Notes: a model not told the origin generated them from the sequence alone. DNA of 64,000 nt from a virus (IMGVR_UViG_3300050034_000403:1-64000); one strand, 5' to 3'; counted from the stretch's first letter, positions 8,823-18,230 are shown. Made by a program: numbers and translations.

Positions 8823-9404
8823 TTACTGCGAGTTCGACCAATAGCTGTTCAATCCGCTCATAGCGCCTGCTCCAGTACCAGAAAGCGAACCGCCAGCAGC
8901 GCCCAAACCGAAGGATTCTGCGGAAGAAATTCCGCTTGTGAGGCCGCGACCTAAGATGCTATTTGACCAGTTCGACATCTGTTCCTGCGAGAGCTGTGCC
9001 TGTTGTCCATAGGCTTGCATTCCCTGCCCCAAAAGGCTGCTGCCAGAACTGGCCAGTCCGCTGGCCGAGTTGCCAAGCAGAGAAGAGATCATCTTGTTGA
9101 TGGAAGCGCGCGATGTGTCGTCTGCAGACTGCATAGTGGCATTGGTCCCACCACCACGGTTGTTAAACTGCGAAGCGCCCATTTTTGCTGACTGGCCCTG
9201 CCCTTTGATGTTGCTGATCTCCGGACCCAAAACACCGCCGATTTTAGATTGATCACCCGACAGAATCGAGGACATGAAGTTGGACGATTGGGACAAGTTT
9301 TTCTCGCCCAGTCCAGTGGCAAATCCGCCGATCTGGCCAAACTGATTCATATCTTTCGAGAGGGTAGAATTACTGCCCCCAAATAAGCTCGACCAAAACG
9401 ACAT
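8823..9404 (-). CDS. Small internal/ejection-type virion protein
   Basis: The 193-residue protein is Ser/Gly/Gln-rich with SFWSSLFGG at the N-terminus and repeated SSLLG/GSSLLGQGMQAYGQQAQ segments. This composition resembles the small ejection proteins of podoviruses. The ATG at 9404 was chosen because GGAGG lies just upstream. A longer frame reaching 9491 would start inside repeated element E and is rejected. It is first of a three-gene ejection block and lies directly downstream of element E copy 1. Confidence 0.5.
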   Translation of the reverse strand: MSFWSSLFGGSNSTLSKDMNQFGQIGGFATGLGEKNLSQSSNFMSSILSGDQSKIGGVLGPEISNIKGQGQSAKMGASQFNNRGGGTNATMQSADDTSRASINKMISSLLGNSASGLASSGSSLLGQGMQAYGQQAQLSQEQMSNWSNSILGRGLTSGISSAESFGLGAAGGSLSGTGAGAMSGLNSYWSNSQ

Positions 9405-9420
9405 GCCCACCTCCCAAAAC

Positions 9421-9489
9421 GAAAATGGCCCAAGGCCATTTCTGGTCTTGAGCCATTGCTTGTTCCGCAAATGCGGGGGCATGTCGCTC
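9421..9489 (-). repeat. Element E copy 1 (intergenic hairpin element)
   Basis: Read on the minus strand it starts GAGCGACATGCC, has a small hairpin (CCGC ATTT GCGG), then the invariant AAGCAATGGCTCAAGACC, then AAATGGCCTTGGGCCATTT followed by TCGTTTT. The last hairpin with its T-run looks like a terminator. It sits between the tail-fibre gene and the ejection genes. There are six other copies in the late region. Confidence 0.7.
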
Positions 9490-9602
9490 AAAAAATCTTT
9501 TGCTTACCGTCATCTAGCAAACATTTCTCTAAAAGCGGAAAGCATCTTTCATCAGGATTATATGCCACATCCAAAAAGCCACCTACGCAAAAACGCTTTG
9601 GC

Positions 9603-10934
9603 TCAGTGGACAATGCAGACGGGGTCAGGATCGGAGCCTGTCCGATAGAGATCACCCGCCACAAGTCCCCCCGTGATAGCCGCCGCGTTATCGGCGTAGA
9701 CGGACAGGTTGGCAATATTTGGAATGCCAGGGATGATCGTATTGCCCGATGCGTCAAGCAGTGTAAGGCTGTGTACGATTGTGGTGAAGTCATTCGACCC
9801 AGAGTATTGCCGGACATAGATTGGCTCATCGCCATTATCAGCCGTGGCGATCTCCAGATAACCGGCATCAGAGTCTGTGACGCCAACCGCGATTCTTACC
9901 TTGTCAGTGCCCGAGAGGATGTCGCCCTCGACCAGCGTGAGCATCGCGTCTGTTCCCGACAGGCTGTTCAGTGTCTCCTTGGCGATAGCCACAGTGCCCG
10001 CTGTGATCTCCGACTCGACAAACGCCGTTGTCGCGATCTGCGTCGTATCCGTGCCAGCCGTCGCTGTTGGCGCGGTAGGTGTTCCCGTAAGCGCTGGTGA
10101 CGCCAGTGGCGCCAAAAGCGCCAGCTCATCCGACAATCCAGAAATATCGGCAATTGCCGGCTGAGAAAGTTGCGGAACACCATCGGTACTGATCGAGTTG
10201 ATCCACTCATGGCTAACGGCCGCAATGGCCTCCACACCACCCAACGTCGTAAGGGTGGGTGCTGGGATCACAGCGTTTACCGTGACCGCACCCACTCCAC
10301 TGGTGGGTGAAACCGTCACATTGGTTCCAGCAATAATCTGCGTGACCACGCCACCAACAAGCGGAACCAGCTCCGCCCAAAAATCCGTGCCGTCGTAAGC
10401 CACCGTCGCCGCACTACCCTGAGCAACAGGCATGGATGCAGCGGCAAGATTTCCCTGGTACGAAATCGTTCCATCGATCGGTGTCAGTGTCGCTGTGCCA
10501 GCACCAAAATTAAGGAAGACGGCATACCAAGGCACCGTGATTGCAGGGGCAGACGATCCAACGCTCAGTGTAACGGCAATCGCCGAAGCATCATCGAGAA
10601 TAATGAACTTGCCATAATCCGATTGCAACGTGGTGTAGGCCGTCACTCCTGTTTGATCGTTTACGTAGCCAATCGTGGTTGTCGCAGAATTGGTAACAAC
10701 CGTCTGCGTCCCCGTGGACGTACTGCTTGACGTGCTTGTACTCGAACTTGAACTCGAACTCGAACTTGTTGTTGACGTCGTCGCGGCTGTCAACTGGGTT
10801 TTCAAAGACGCGACGGCCTGATTCAAGTCAAGGATTCCCTGGAAGGCGTTGCGGTGCGCAACCTTTGCGCCATCGCTTTCGTTGGCAATCTCCGTTTCAA
10901 ACGGATAGCGAAATGATTCAAGATTGATTGTCAT
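9603..10934 (-). CDS. Tail fibre-like protein
   Basis: The 443-residue protein has a short N-terminal domain (ESFRYPFETEIANESDG), a coiled segment (LDLNQAVASLKTQL) and a striking Ser/Thr linker near residues 53-77. A beta-rich body follows. Around residue 285 comes LASPALTGTPTAPTATAGTD then TTQIATTAFVESEI, a repeat seen in many phage tail fibres. The start codon overlaps the preceding zinc-ribbon gene (ATGA), so the two are translationally coupled. It probably attaches to the nozzle-like protein encoded upstream. Confidence 0.7.
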   Translation of the reverse strand: MTINLESFRYPFETEIANESDGAKVAHRNAFQGILDLNQAVASLKTQLTAATTSTTSSSSSSSSSTSTSSSTSTGTQTVVTNSATTTIGYVNDQTGVTAYTTLQSDYGKFIILDDASAIAVTLSVGSSAPAITVPWYAVFLNFGAGTATLTPIDGTISYQGNLAAASMPVAQGSAATVAYDGTDFWAELVPLVGGVVTQIIAGTNVTVSPTSGVGAVTVNAVIPAPTLTTLGGVEAIAAVSHEWINSISTDGVPQLSQPAIADISGLSDELALLAPLASPALTGTPTAPTATAGTDTTQIATTAFVESEITAGTVAIAKETLNSLSGTDAMLTLVEGDILSGTDKVRIAVGVTDSDAGYLEIATADNGDEPIYVRQYSGSNDFTTIVHSLTLLDASGNTIIPGIPNIANLSVYADNAAAITGGLVAGDLYRTGSDPDPVCIVH

Positions 10935-11047
10935 TTTTGCTTAGCCTTCCAGATCGTGCATTTTGGGCATAAACCGTTCGGAGGCGGAGCGACTTGTATC
11001 GCTCCGCAGCGCGTGCATCGCCGTGCTGTAATCGTGATTTTCCCCAC
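10931..11047 (-). CDS. 38-residue zinc-ribbon protein
   Basis: A GTG at 11047 follows GGAGG by eight bases and starts one base after the previous gene's stop. The product holds two CxxC pairs, CTRC and CPKC, 16 residues apart, as in a minimal zinc ribbon. It is sandwiched between the nozzle-like and fibre genes in a tightly packed operon. It may be a chaperone or assembly factor; this is only inferred from position. Confidence 0.6.
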   Translation of the reverse strand: MGKITITARRCTRCGAIQVAPPPNGLCPKCTIWKAKQK

Positions 11048-11048
11048 T

Positions 11049-14000
11049 CTATCCGCCTCCTCCACTTTCGGCAAAGGGCTGCACTTCCTTGTATTCCCCT
11101 GTCGATCCCCAGTCCTTTGTCTGCACAACAAAGCCTTCCACGTTGAGTTCGAACGGAGCTGTGGAAGTAAATTGGAACCACAGCAGCTTCCACTTGCTCG
11201 GGCCGCAAACAAGTTTCATTTTTGTCAGATCCCCGCCCGACGAGGGAATCGTGATCGCCGGTGGCCCATAGCTGCCGTTGTCCACATCCACCGCATAGCC
11301 TGTCAGCGTAATGGCAGAAGAAGACGAATATTCAACAATCAGAATCGGCCCCAGAGTCTGCCATCCCTTTCCACCAATCGCCGATGTTTGCACAATGGCG
11401 GTTCCGGTTTCTGTGCCGCTGCTGGCTAATTGCCGAATAGTTCCATCGTTGCAACCCACCAGCACTCCCTGCTGGTTCAATCCTTCGTTTGCGGCGTGGA
11501 TCGTCGCCGGCCATTCGTACACATCCCACACCCACCCCTGCGCATTGATGTCATAAACGAGGGTGTGCGGGTCTCCGTCGGTTCCGACGTAGTCGTAGTA
11601 CATGTAGCCGTTCTGAATGCTAAACTTTTGCAACTGCGGCTTCGTATCGTCGGGCGGATAAATTGTCACGCCTTGTCGCGTCACCGGCTGCGGCATGTTG
11701 GTGCCGCCATCCTCATCCTCATGCGGAAACAGCGATTCTAAATCCTGATCCGTAATCGACTTGGATGCACCGCCACCAGGCGAAACGTGAATTCCGTCAT
11801 CCACGCGGAAGAAGATAAGCCCTCCGCCCTCGATCGCCACGCAGCGAGGCATAAACAGCCCACGGTTGATGCTTGTGGCCTGCAAGGTCCAGGTTGATCC
11901 GGTAGTCCCCGTCACGGTAGCCAGCGAGTTGAAGAAGTTGGGCATGATCACCCATGCCCGCCGAATCGAGAACAGCACACCCCGGCCACCAGACATTGCG
12001 CCATTGACCAGAGGTTCACTCGGGTCAGTCACATCCATCTGGTTGGTATCTGGCGCCGCATCAAGATTCGATCCCGAGCACCAATAAAGCGTTCCAGGCC
12101 GCAGTGTATCGCCAACGCCAAAAGTGTAGTTGATGTTGTCTGTTGGGCCGAATTGATATGGCAACGGCTGGTTGGCTAAAATTGGTTCTGAAATCTCGTA
12201 GGCCAGATCGGTTCCGTCAGGAACATCCGGAATCGTAATCTCGTTGACAAAACCGTCAGGAACGACAATTCCCTTGTCCGTAAATGTCACGGTTCCGCTA
12301 ACCGTCGTGCCGCCCGTAGTGCTGAAGGTCGGAGTTATGCTGCCAGAAATTCCCGCAACTGTAACAAGCTGGTAATGGCCATTGGTATCTTCAATCACCC
12401 AGTTCAACGCAAATGCGGTCAAAGATGCAAAAGAACCAGCTGTGGGCCGCGCAATAAACGTATAGGCCAAAGAAGTCGGAGAACCAATCCGGATGATCGT
12501 TCCTGACAGCCAGCGTGTGTTAAATCCAGTGGCCGTTCCTCCAATCGCGCCTCCGCTCACCCAGGTAATCACGCTACCCGAAACCGAGCAAATGCCCTTC
12601 TGCGGCAGATCAATCGAGGGGAAAGGCTCATAGTTGGTGTAAACAAGTACGTCAGTGCCAAGCTCCGTATCCGTCAGCGAATCTGAAACCGGGGTATTTG
12701 TTCCGTCGCCTCCAAGATCGTCATTTGGCCCTGTGCAAACATACGTAAAATCCGTGATGGAGGTATCGACGCGGTAGTAGTCGACCTTATCGACCTGTGG
12801 GTCGTTGGACCAAAGCGATGTGATGGTGTTCGCGGTAACGGGAACAGCTTCTGCCGTCGATTCGGGCGAAGGATTGGAAGTTGCTCCCGTAGCGCTGGAG
12901 CGATACACATAGCGATACTGCACACTTTCCCGGACCTTGGAACTCAAGGGAAGAACAATTGACGGCGTAGTCACGCCAGCCGCCGTTGTTGAGGCAGTTG
13001 GAGACACCATCAAGAGGAGAATGCGGCCAGAATGGTACCAAAAGTCATAGTCAATCTCGATCGTATGAATCGCGGCGGCCGAAAAGTGCAGAACCACAGT
13101 CGTAACCGTGCATTGGCCAGCCTCGTTGTAATAAGTTCCGTCGTATTTCAACGGAGCAACGGGAAGAAGCGCAATACCACTTACCACCGAGATCGTTTGG
13201 CCATAGGAAGAAATCTGCGAGTCAGTCAGCGTGACAGTTCCTGCCACTGTTTCTTCGTTGCCGGTCATGTAGGTTGCTGTAGCCGAAACAACGGTGGGAC
13301 TTCCGCTGATACCCCAAATCGTTTGATCTTTGTTGGTCAGAACAAACTTGTAATATCCCGCTGCCGGAATGTAGATACTTCCAGTCAGGCAGAAGTTGAA
13401 GTTTGTATACGTCGTGCTGGTTGTGTATGTAGACGTAATGGGAGAGGCAAACACGGGGGTTTCACCTTCGACAACGCCCTCTGGGGTCAGCTCGAACCAC
13501 TCCATCGGAACCGTAATATCGCTGATGCCGCTGGAAATATCCACGCCCGGCAATCCTGGGATACCGGCAGCAAGAGCCGGAACCGCCGCCGTTCCAAACG
13601 ACGCATCGAAGATAAAAGAGTTCCCTGTCGTGCTTCCGTCCGCAGTGGACGTCGTACGAGTTGGTCCACTGCCCGCAGAATCGTCTGGATTTTTCCAGAT
13701 ATATGATCCTGTTTGGCCGGATGTCGGAGAATCCCCCCAGTAATAAAGCGTCATCGTGCTAAGAATGGATGTAACTGTTGGCAGTGCATTTGTCGTCACT
13801 GTCACCGTGATGCTAAAAGAGCCAGAATTATCGCTGAACGTGTTCCCTGTCGAGTTGATGCCGATTTGAAAATCCACGGCTGTCGAAGGGACATCAATCG
13901 CTATCGTCAACGTCCCGCCCACGTCAATGATGTTCTGTCGATAGAGCGGTGCGGCTCCGGCAGCAATCACATTGCCGTCTCCATCCGTAAATGCTCCGAT

Positions 14001-14858
14001 AATCACCGATGGCGTCGTCGTGGGAGGAGAGACTCCACCAGCAGGCTGCACATAGTACCCGGGGTTGGTTGGGGCCAGCGTCGGCCCCGTCGCCGTTGGA
14101 GTCGTGACCACGCTTCCGTTGATGATCACCGTGTCCGTGGGGTCTGGAATGGTAATCGTTATGGTCGTAGCATTTTCAACGTTGATCGTATACGGCGCAG
14201 TTCCGTCGACAGGTGCGGTGGTATTTGGATATCCTTCTGTCTCTCCGTAATCGAAGTCTGCATTTGTTCCCGTTGGATAGTTTGTCCAAGGAATCGCCGT
14301 TGCGTAGAGCACACCGGTTGTCGTAACGCTAGAATTTTCTGTGGAAACGGACGGAGCAAGTTGCGGCTCCTTGATGCCCGTTTTGTAGCAGACACCATCC
14401 GAGCGAATCTTCATCAGCCCGTTAGATGGAAAATCAACAGCGGTATGGCCACCGAGGGTATTGGTAATCAGGTATTCCGTTTCAAGAGTGACGGCTCCCT
14501 GTATAGCTGAATCACCCACATACATCCATGGCTGCACAGAAGTGTTGGGCCGAAACGGAATCTCGGAAACTGGATTGCCAGTTAGCCCTGTCGCTACAAC
14601 CGTGCTTCCGGAGTACATATTGGTTCCAGCACCGTTGATGAGCGTATAACCGTCCGATGGGCCATTGGGCGTGGAGTCGTTCAAGCGGCGAATTGAATGA
14701 ATGGCATCGGAAAGCGTAAAAAGCGCCGTTGTCAGCAAATTTCGGAAGTTGATGCTGCCAACCGAGTAGGAACGGATATTTTGGGCAATCGTCACCCGGC
14801 CGCTAGGCACTCTATTGGCTGGGTGGGTTAAGTCGACTCCGTGGAATTCAAGCGGCAT
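11049..14858 (-). CDS. Long tail nozzle/hub-like structural protein
   Basis: The 1269-residue protein is beta-rich and Thr/Gly/Pro-rich with few charged residues. The start, GVDLTHPANRVPSGRVTIAQ followed by NIRSYSVGSINFR, resembles the beginning of podovirus tail tubular/nozzle proteins. The middle holds many Ig-like or beta-sandwich segments. The C-terminal third, with AWVIMPNFFNSLATVTG and a DPHTLVYDINAQGWVWDVY segment, resembles a propeller/nozzle domain in which virion components are compared with GWxWDxY patterns. Its position before the fibre and ejection genes supports a tail role. It is longer than typical nozzle proteins, so it may include fused fibre domains. Confidence 0.55.
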   Translation of the reverse strand: MPLEFHGVDLTHPANRVPSGRVTIAQNIRSYSVGSINFRNLLTTALFTLSDAIHSIRRLNDSTPNGPSDGYTLINGAGTNMYSGSTVVATGLTGNPVSEIPFRPNTSVQPWMYVGDSAIQGAVTLETEYLITNTLGGHTAVDFPSNGLMKIRSDGVCYKTGIKEPQLAPSVSTENSSVTTTGVLYATAIPWTNYPTGTNADFDYGETEGYPNTTAPVDGTAPYTINVENATTITITIPDPTDTVIINGSVVTTPTATGPTLAPTNPGYYVQPAGGVSPPTTTPSVIIGAFTDGDGNVIAAGAAPLYRQNIIDVGGTLTIAIDVPSTAVDFQIGINSTGNTFSDNSGSFSITVTVTTNALPTVTSILSTMTLYYWGDSPTSGQTGSYIWKNPDDSAGSGPTRTTSTADGSTTGNSFIFDASFGTAAVPALAAGIPGLPGVDISSGISDITVPMEWFELTPEGVVEGETPVFASPITSTYTTSTTYTNFNFCLTGSIYIPAAGYYKFVLTNKDQTIWGISGSPTVVSATATYMTGNEETVAGTVTLTDSQISSYGQTISVVSGIALLPVAPLKYDGTYYNEAGQCTVTTVVLHFSAAAIHTIEIDYDFWYHSGRILLLMVSPTASTTAAGVTTPSIVLPLSSKVRESVQYRYVYRSSATGATSNPSPESTAEAVPVTANTITSLWSNDPQVDKVDYYRVDTSITDFTYVCTGPNDDLGGDGTNTPVSDSLTDTELGTDVLVYTNYEPFPSIDLPQKGICSVSGSVITWVSGGAIGGTATGFNTRWLSGTIIRIGSPTSLAYTFIARPTAGSFASLTAFALNWVIEDTNGHYQLVTVAGISGSITPTFSTTGGTTVSGTVTFTDKGIVVPDGFVNEITIPDVPDGTDLAYEISEPILANQPLPYQFGPTDNINYTFGVGDTLRPGTLYWCSGSNLDAAPDTNQMDVTDPSEPLVNGAMSGGRGVLFSIRRAWVIMPNFFNSLATVTGTTGSTWTLQATSINRGLFMPRCVAIEGGGLIFFRVDDGIHVSPGGGASKSITDQDLESLFPHEDEDGGTNMPQPVTRQGVTIYPPDDTKPQLQKFSIQNGYMYYDYVGTDGDPHTLVYDINAQGWVWDVYEWPATIHAANEGLNQQGVLVGCNDGTIRQLASSGTETGTAIVQTSAIGGKGWQTLGPILIVEYSSSSAITLTGYAVDVDNGSYGPPAITIPSSGGDLTKMKLVCGPSKWKLLWFQFTSTAPFELNVEGFVVQTKDWGSTGEYKEVQPFAESGGGG

Positions 14859-15597
14859 GTACCCTCCCCCTAAAATCCATCACCTTAGTGCGCTTTCTGG
14901 AGTTACACGAGCGACACAGCGGTTGAATATTGTCGATGTTTGACGTTCCGCCTAAAGACACTGGAACGATATGGTCAACCGTCAGCTTTACGTCGCTTCT
15001 TCCACACCACAAGCAGCGATGCCCGTATGAATCAAGCAACGCGTTCCATTCTTCTGCCGTATAAGCCCCTCCAGCGTTTGACTTTTTGGTGCGACGGCGC
15101 TGCTCCTTGGCAAGATACTTCGCCGGATTGCGCCTATAAAATTCTCGGTTTTTCTGGCGAACCTCCTCTGGGTGCTGTGCGCAGTATCTTGCGCGCCATT
15201 CTCGTGCTCTTTTATTACCTTTCGCGCGATGACTTATCCGATACTCTCTGTCCTTTTCAGGATGATTTTTGTGGTACGCCCGTTCCCTGTCACAAATCGC
15301 GTCTCTATTCTGAATGTGGTAAGAACGGACATACTCCTGTACCTTGTCCAGATGTTTTTCGCGATAGGTGTGCGTATACTCTGCAAATTTGCTGCGATGG
15401 CTTTTGGCCCATTGCGCATTTTTTTCCAACACCTTTTCGCGGTTGCGCTGATAGAACCGGCGATAAGAAGAACGTCTTTGTTCTCGCCTTCTCTCCGTGT
15501 CCGGTCGGGCGTGCTCCCGGCACTTTGCGCTGCAATACTTTGGGGGCCGTCCACGAGCAGCCGCCTTAAATTCTTTTTTGCATTCTTGGCAAATCAT
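14848..15597 (-). CDS. HNH endonuclease
   Basis: The 249-residue protein opens with a zinc motif, CQECKKEF...KYCSAKC. A long, highly charged region of short repeats follows (NREKVLEKNAQWAKSHRSK, REKHLDKVQEYVRSYH, NHPEKDREYRISHRAK and similar). The C-terminus is a textbook HNH domain: CLWCGRSDVKLTVDHIVPVS, GGTSNIDNIQPLCRSCNSRK. The ATG at 15597 was chosen so that the protein begins at MICQEC. It overlaps the following gene by 11 bases. Its own promoter (TTGCCA, 17 bases, TACTAT) and element E copy 2 precede it. It is likely a mobile endonuclease. Confidence 0.85.
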   Translation of the reverse strand: MICQECKKEFKAAARGRPPKYCSAKCREHARPDTERRREQRRSSYRRFYQRNREKVLEKNAQWAKSHRSKFAEYTHTYREKHLDKVQEYVRSYHIQNRDAICDRERAYHKNHPEKDREYRISHRAKGNKRAREWRARYCAQHPEEVRQKNREFYRRNPAKYLAKEQRRRTKKSNAGGAYTAEEWNALLDSYGHRCLWCGRSDVKLTVDHIVPVSLGGTSNIDNIQPLCRSCNSRKRTKVMDFRGRVHAA

Positions 15598-15630
15598 GCC
15601 CCGACGTCGCTCCCAAAAAACGCATAAAAA

Positions 15631-15701
15631 CAGCAATGGCCCAAAACCATCGCTGGTCTTGAGCCATTGCTTGTTCCCGCGTAGCGGGAGGCATGTTGCT
15701 C
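15631..15701 (-). repeat. Element E copy 2
   Basis: On the minus strand: GAGCAACATGCC, hairpin CCCGC TAC GCGGG, AAGCAATGGCTCAAGACC, and a terminal hairpin in which CGATGG pairs with CCATTG, followed by CTGTTTTT. Compared with copy 1, the outer stem pair has changed from A-T to C-G. It lies between a promoter-like TTGCCA/TACTAT and the HNH gene. Confidence 0.7.
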
Positions 15702-15710
15702 GTGTTCTGA

Positions 15711-15740
15711 ACGCATAGTAGGCGATTTTGTCTTTAATGG
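15711..15740 (-). promoter_or_regulatory. Promoter of the HNH gene
   Basis: On the minus strand TTGCCA, 17 bases, TACTAT are read toward element E copy 2 and the HNH gene. The GCCTACTATGCG core recurs upstream of another endonuclease gene at 38811-38839. Confidence 0.5.
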
Positions 15741-15753
15741 CAATGCTAATCGC

Positions 15754-15780
15754 TTGACATATTTATGATCGGGTGATAAC
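15754..15780 (+). promoter_or_regulatory. Promoter of the DUF6516-type toxin-antitoxin pair
   Basis: TTGACA (15754-15759) and GATAAC (15775-15780) are separated by 15 bases. GTACAGGA follows as a ribosome-binding site before the ATG at 15789. It is divergent from the HNH promoter. Confidence 0.45.
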
Positions 15781-15788
15781 GTACAGGA

Positions 15789-16154
15789 ATGACGAAACCA
15801 GACGCAGGCATTGATGCGTTGCTGCTGCTGGATGGTGAGAGTTTTGTCGCAGATGCAAAAGGCATTTGCTGGGTGAAATTTGAGGTAAAGCAGGTAGTGG
15901 CTTCACCTGAACGTCCGCACGGTTTGCGCTATTCGCTCACGCTACACGACAAAGACGGAACGCGATTGTTGGGATTTGACAATGCCCATCCGATTCATGA
16001 AACTTCCGGCCCAGGCGCACGAACTTTTATCGAATACGATCACAAGCACAGCGGGAAAAGAATTCGATTCTATCCCTACACGGATGCAGCAACACTGATG
16101 GCCGATTTTTGGACAGAAGTTGAAGCCATCTTGCAAAAAAGGAGCACACCATGA
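15789..16154 (+). CDS. DUF6516-like toxin of a toxin-antitoxin pair
   Basis: The 121-residue protein has the pattern of the DUF6516 family: WVKFEVKQVVASPERPHGLR, YSLTLHDKDGTRLLGFDNAH, then YDHKHSGKRIRFYPYTDAAT and LMADFWTEVEAIL. In that family the gene precedes a helix-turn-helix gene and is thought to encode the toxin. Here the next gene starts inside the stop codon (ATGA overlap) and encodes such a protein. The pair is on the plus strand, opposite to the surrounding late genes, with its own promoter, which suggests a separately acquired cargo module. The toxic activity is not known from sequence. Confidence 0.65.
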   Translation: MTKPDAGIDALLLLDGESFVADAKGICWVKFEVKQVVASPERPHGLRYSLTLHDKDGTRLLGFDNAHPIHETSGPGARTFIEYDHKHSGKRIRFYPYTDAATLMADFWTEVEAILQKRSTP

Positions 16155-16507
16155 CTACTTTGAAAATTGGAATTGCCAGCCTCGAACAGTACAAAAAGCG
16201 GACAATGGATATCGTGTGCGGACAGTACGTTCCAAGTCCACAAGAACCGAAGGTATGGTTTCAGTCTCTTGAAACAATGGCTCAGGTTTTGTCCGATAAA
16301 AATCGGGCTCTTCTGGCGTTAATCGTAAAAACACAACCGGAGTCGCTTACGGAACTCGCGACACAGACGGGTCGTGCCAAGTCAAATCTTTCCAGAACGC
16401 TTAAAACAATGCAGCAATATGGTTTAATTCGTTTTGAAAAAAGGCCGGGACGTCAACTTGCTCCACGAACCAATTATTCCCGTGTCGAACTGGAGATGAC
16501 TTTTTAG
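16151..16507 (+). CDS. Helix-turn-helix antitoxin (MarR-like)
   Basis: The 118-residue protein has a winged helix-turn-helix in residues 50-105: LLALIVKTQPESLTELATQT, GRAKSNLSRTLKTMQQYGLI, RFEKRPGRQLAPRTNYSRVE. Start and preceding stop overlap by four bases. It probably represses the shared promoter and neutralises the upstream toxin. Its stop overlaps the convergent connector gene by four bases, showing a very compact insertion. Confidence 0.7.
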   Translation: MTTLKIGIASLEQYKKRTMDIVCGQYVPSPQEPKVWFQSLETMAQVLSDKNRALLALIVKTQPESLTELATQTGRAKSNLSRTLKTMQQYGLIRFEKRPGRQLAPRTNYSRVELEMTF

Positions 16508-17820
16508 CCCTGCTTTTGCTGGTTCGCGGAGTTGTACCGCTCCTGGTTAAAATCTTGCGCCTGTCCGCGCTGCACCAGAATGTCGCTGAAGCTGCCCGTG
16601 CTCTTGAGCCGAGAGTTCTCCGCAGAGCACGCTTGAATGGCGCGCGACTCCAGCGCCAACGCCTGTTGAAACTCTGCGCCGCCCAGCTTAAAGCAGGCCA
16701 TGCTCTGCGCCAAATCGAGCACCGCATCCCAGTTGCTGCGGGATACCTGCACGTAGTCCGCATCCAGCGTCGGCACCGGCGCATTGGCCAGCACGGTCAA
16801 TCCGATACCGCTCGACGTTGGAGCTGCCAGAAAATCGATGCCACCCAACACGATGCAAGGTCCAAAGCTGGTAGGTGTTGAATCCCATTCCGGCATGTAG
16901 CGATCCATCGCTGCAATCGAGGGCATATCGCAGGCAACGTTATTCACTCTCCCCAGCATCGCCCAAGGCGTCTTCAGCAGCAGATTCAACCCATCCTGGT
17001 AGCGCCGCAGGCAGTAGGCCGATCGTTCCTGATCTGTGGCTTCGGGCTCTCTTCCCAGCAGATCGGCGATCGCTCCCCACTCCAATGCCCAGGCAAAGTC
17101 ATTGGGAATGCCCAGCAGCGCCGCCGTGGGAGGGCTGAAGGCCGCGCCCGACTGCAGCACGACTGCTTCATACGTCCCCGGCTGGTTGGGAGGCACATCG
17201 ACATCCCAAGAAAGCGGCGGCTCGGAGGAAAGGCTGAAGGTCTGCGGCGTTCCGGAGTTTTGTTGATAAAGCGGCGGTTCGTAAAACTCCTGCGCCACTG
17301 TGTCGTCGCGATAAAGCGTGTTGGGCGAACCAGTCACAGGGATGTAGCGCACACGTTCCACGTCGATCACCGTATCGGGCAGCGTCGTCCGTCGCGTGTT
17401 TGCCATCACTTTGATGTTGGCCAGCAAGTTTTGGTTGCAATTTGAAACTTGCAGCATCTCATCGCGGCGCCGCTGCAATGCCTGAGCAAAATCGCTGATG
17501 GTGAATTGTGTCGTCCCAGTCCACGTTCCTCCGGTAGGCGGCTCCAGCAGCATGTATTCCATCATCGTGAACGCGTCATTGCAGGTCAGCGTGCGCACTC
17601 GCGGAGAGGTGGTCAAAAGTCCCAGCGAGTTCCACAAAGACGAGGAATTGTAGATAAAGTCATTTTTCCAGGTAAAAGTCAGGGCATTGAATTCGCGCAG
17701 CGCTTGCTTGATGTACAAGCCATTCTCAGCGTCTGTCCAAAACACATTTGAGCTATCAGCCAGCCGGGAGGCTAGTTGTTGCCGTGCTGTCACGTAGGTC
17801 AGCCAACTGTACGAAGCCAT
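16504..17820 (-). CDS. Connector/adaptor-like virion protein
   Basis: The 438-residue protein starts YSWLTYVTARQQLASRLAD and has YIKQALREFNALTFTWKNDF near residue 55. That helix-plus-Trp pattern occurs in phage proteins that bind cellular-like DNA ends or ring connectors. The body is mixed beta/loop, and LLGIPNDFAWALEWGAIADL near residue 240 starts a helical region. The gene at 28426-29439 has a similar overall style (337 residues, LRAYEMLYLWKES), so the phage may encode two adaptor rings. The assignment rests on context. Confidence 0.45.
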   Translation of the reverse strand: MASYSWLTYVTARQQLASRLADSSNVFWTDAENGLYIKQALREFNALTFTWKNDFIYNSSSLWNSLGLLTTSPRVRTLTCNDAFTMMEYMLLEPPTGGTWTGTTQFTISDFAQALQRRRDEMLQVSNCNQNLLANIKVMANTRRTTLPDTVIDVERVRYIPVTGSPNTLYRDDTVAQEFYEPPLYQQNSGTPQTFSLSSEPPLSWDVDVPPNQPGTYEAVVLQSGAAFSPPTAALLGIPNDFAWALEWGAIADLLGREPEATDQERSAYCLRRYQDGLNLLLKTPWAMLGRVNNVACDMPSIAAMDRYMPEWDSTPTSFGPCIVLGGIDFLAAPTSSGIGLTVLANAPVPTLDADYVQVSRSNWDAVLDLAQSMACFKLGGAEFQQALALESRAIQACSAENSRLKSTGSFSDILVQRGQAQDFNQERYNSANQQKQG

Positions 17821-17823
17821 TCA

Positions 17824-18105
17824 TCACCGTTTGCTTGTTGCGATCTTGCTCTTGCCTTTTTTGCCTTTGCCTTTTTTGCCCTTTGCCTTGGGGCCACAGC
17901 TTTCGATGTGCGCCGAGGCAATCCGAAGCGCCGCTGCATGATCTGGGGCAACAAAAGTCTTACTGACGTACGAGCTGCCGGGGCCACTGCCTTCACTGCT
18001 CGTGTGCACAATGAAGCCGTTCTCCGCGCTATCAATCGACGTTGTCACTCTGCCAGATCTGCCACCCATACTGGGGGATGCTGCTTCCGCTTTCTTCTTC
18101 GCCAT
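17824..18105 (-). CDS. Small protein with Lys-rich tail
   Basis: The 93-residue protein begins MAKKKAEAASPSMGGRSGR, has a central beta-like domain (ENGFIVHTSSEGSG... SYVSKTFVAPDHAAALRIAS) and ends in a Lys/Gly repeat (PKAKGKKGKGKKGKSKIATS). It follows element E copy 3 and lies three bases before the connector gene. The basic tail suggests contact with packaged DNA. No family is recognised. Confidence 0.6.
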   Translation of the reverse strand: MAKKKAEAASPSMGGRSGRVTTSIDSAENGFIVHTSSEGSGPGSSYVSKTFVAPDHAAALRIASAHIESCGPKAKGKKGKGKKGKSKIATSKR

Positions 18106-18128
18106 CTCTCACCTCTTCGACGCAAAAA

Positions 18129-18203
18129 CAGCAATGGCCCAAAACCATCGCTGGTCTTGAGCCATTGCTTGTTCCCCCCCATGTAGGAGAAGGCATGTTG
18201 CTC
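18129..18203 (-). repeat. Element E copy 3
   Basis: On the minus strand it has GAGCAACATGCC, a less regular C/G hairpin, AAGCAATGGCTCAAGACC, and the CGATGG/CCATTG terminal hairpin followed by CTGTTTTTGCG. A promoter-like TTGTCA, 18 bases, CATAAT precedes it. It sits between two small basic-protein genes. Confidence 0.65.
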
Positions 18204-18230
18204 AGTGATTCTGCATCATTATGTTCGCAA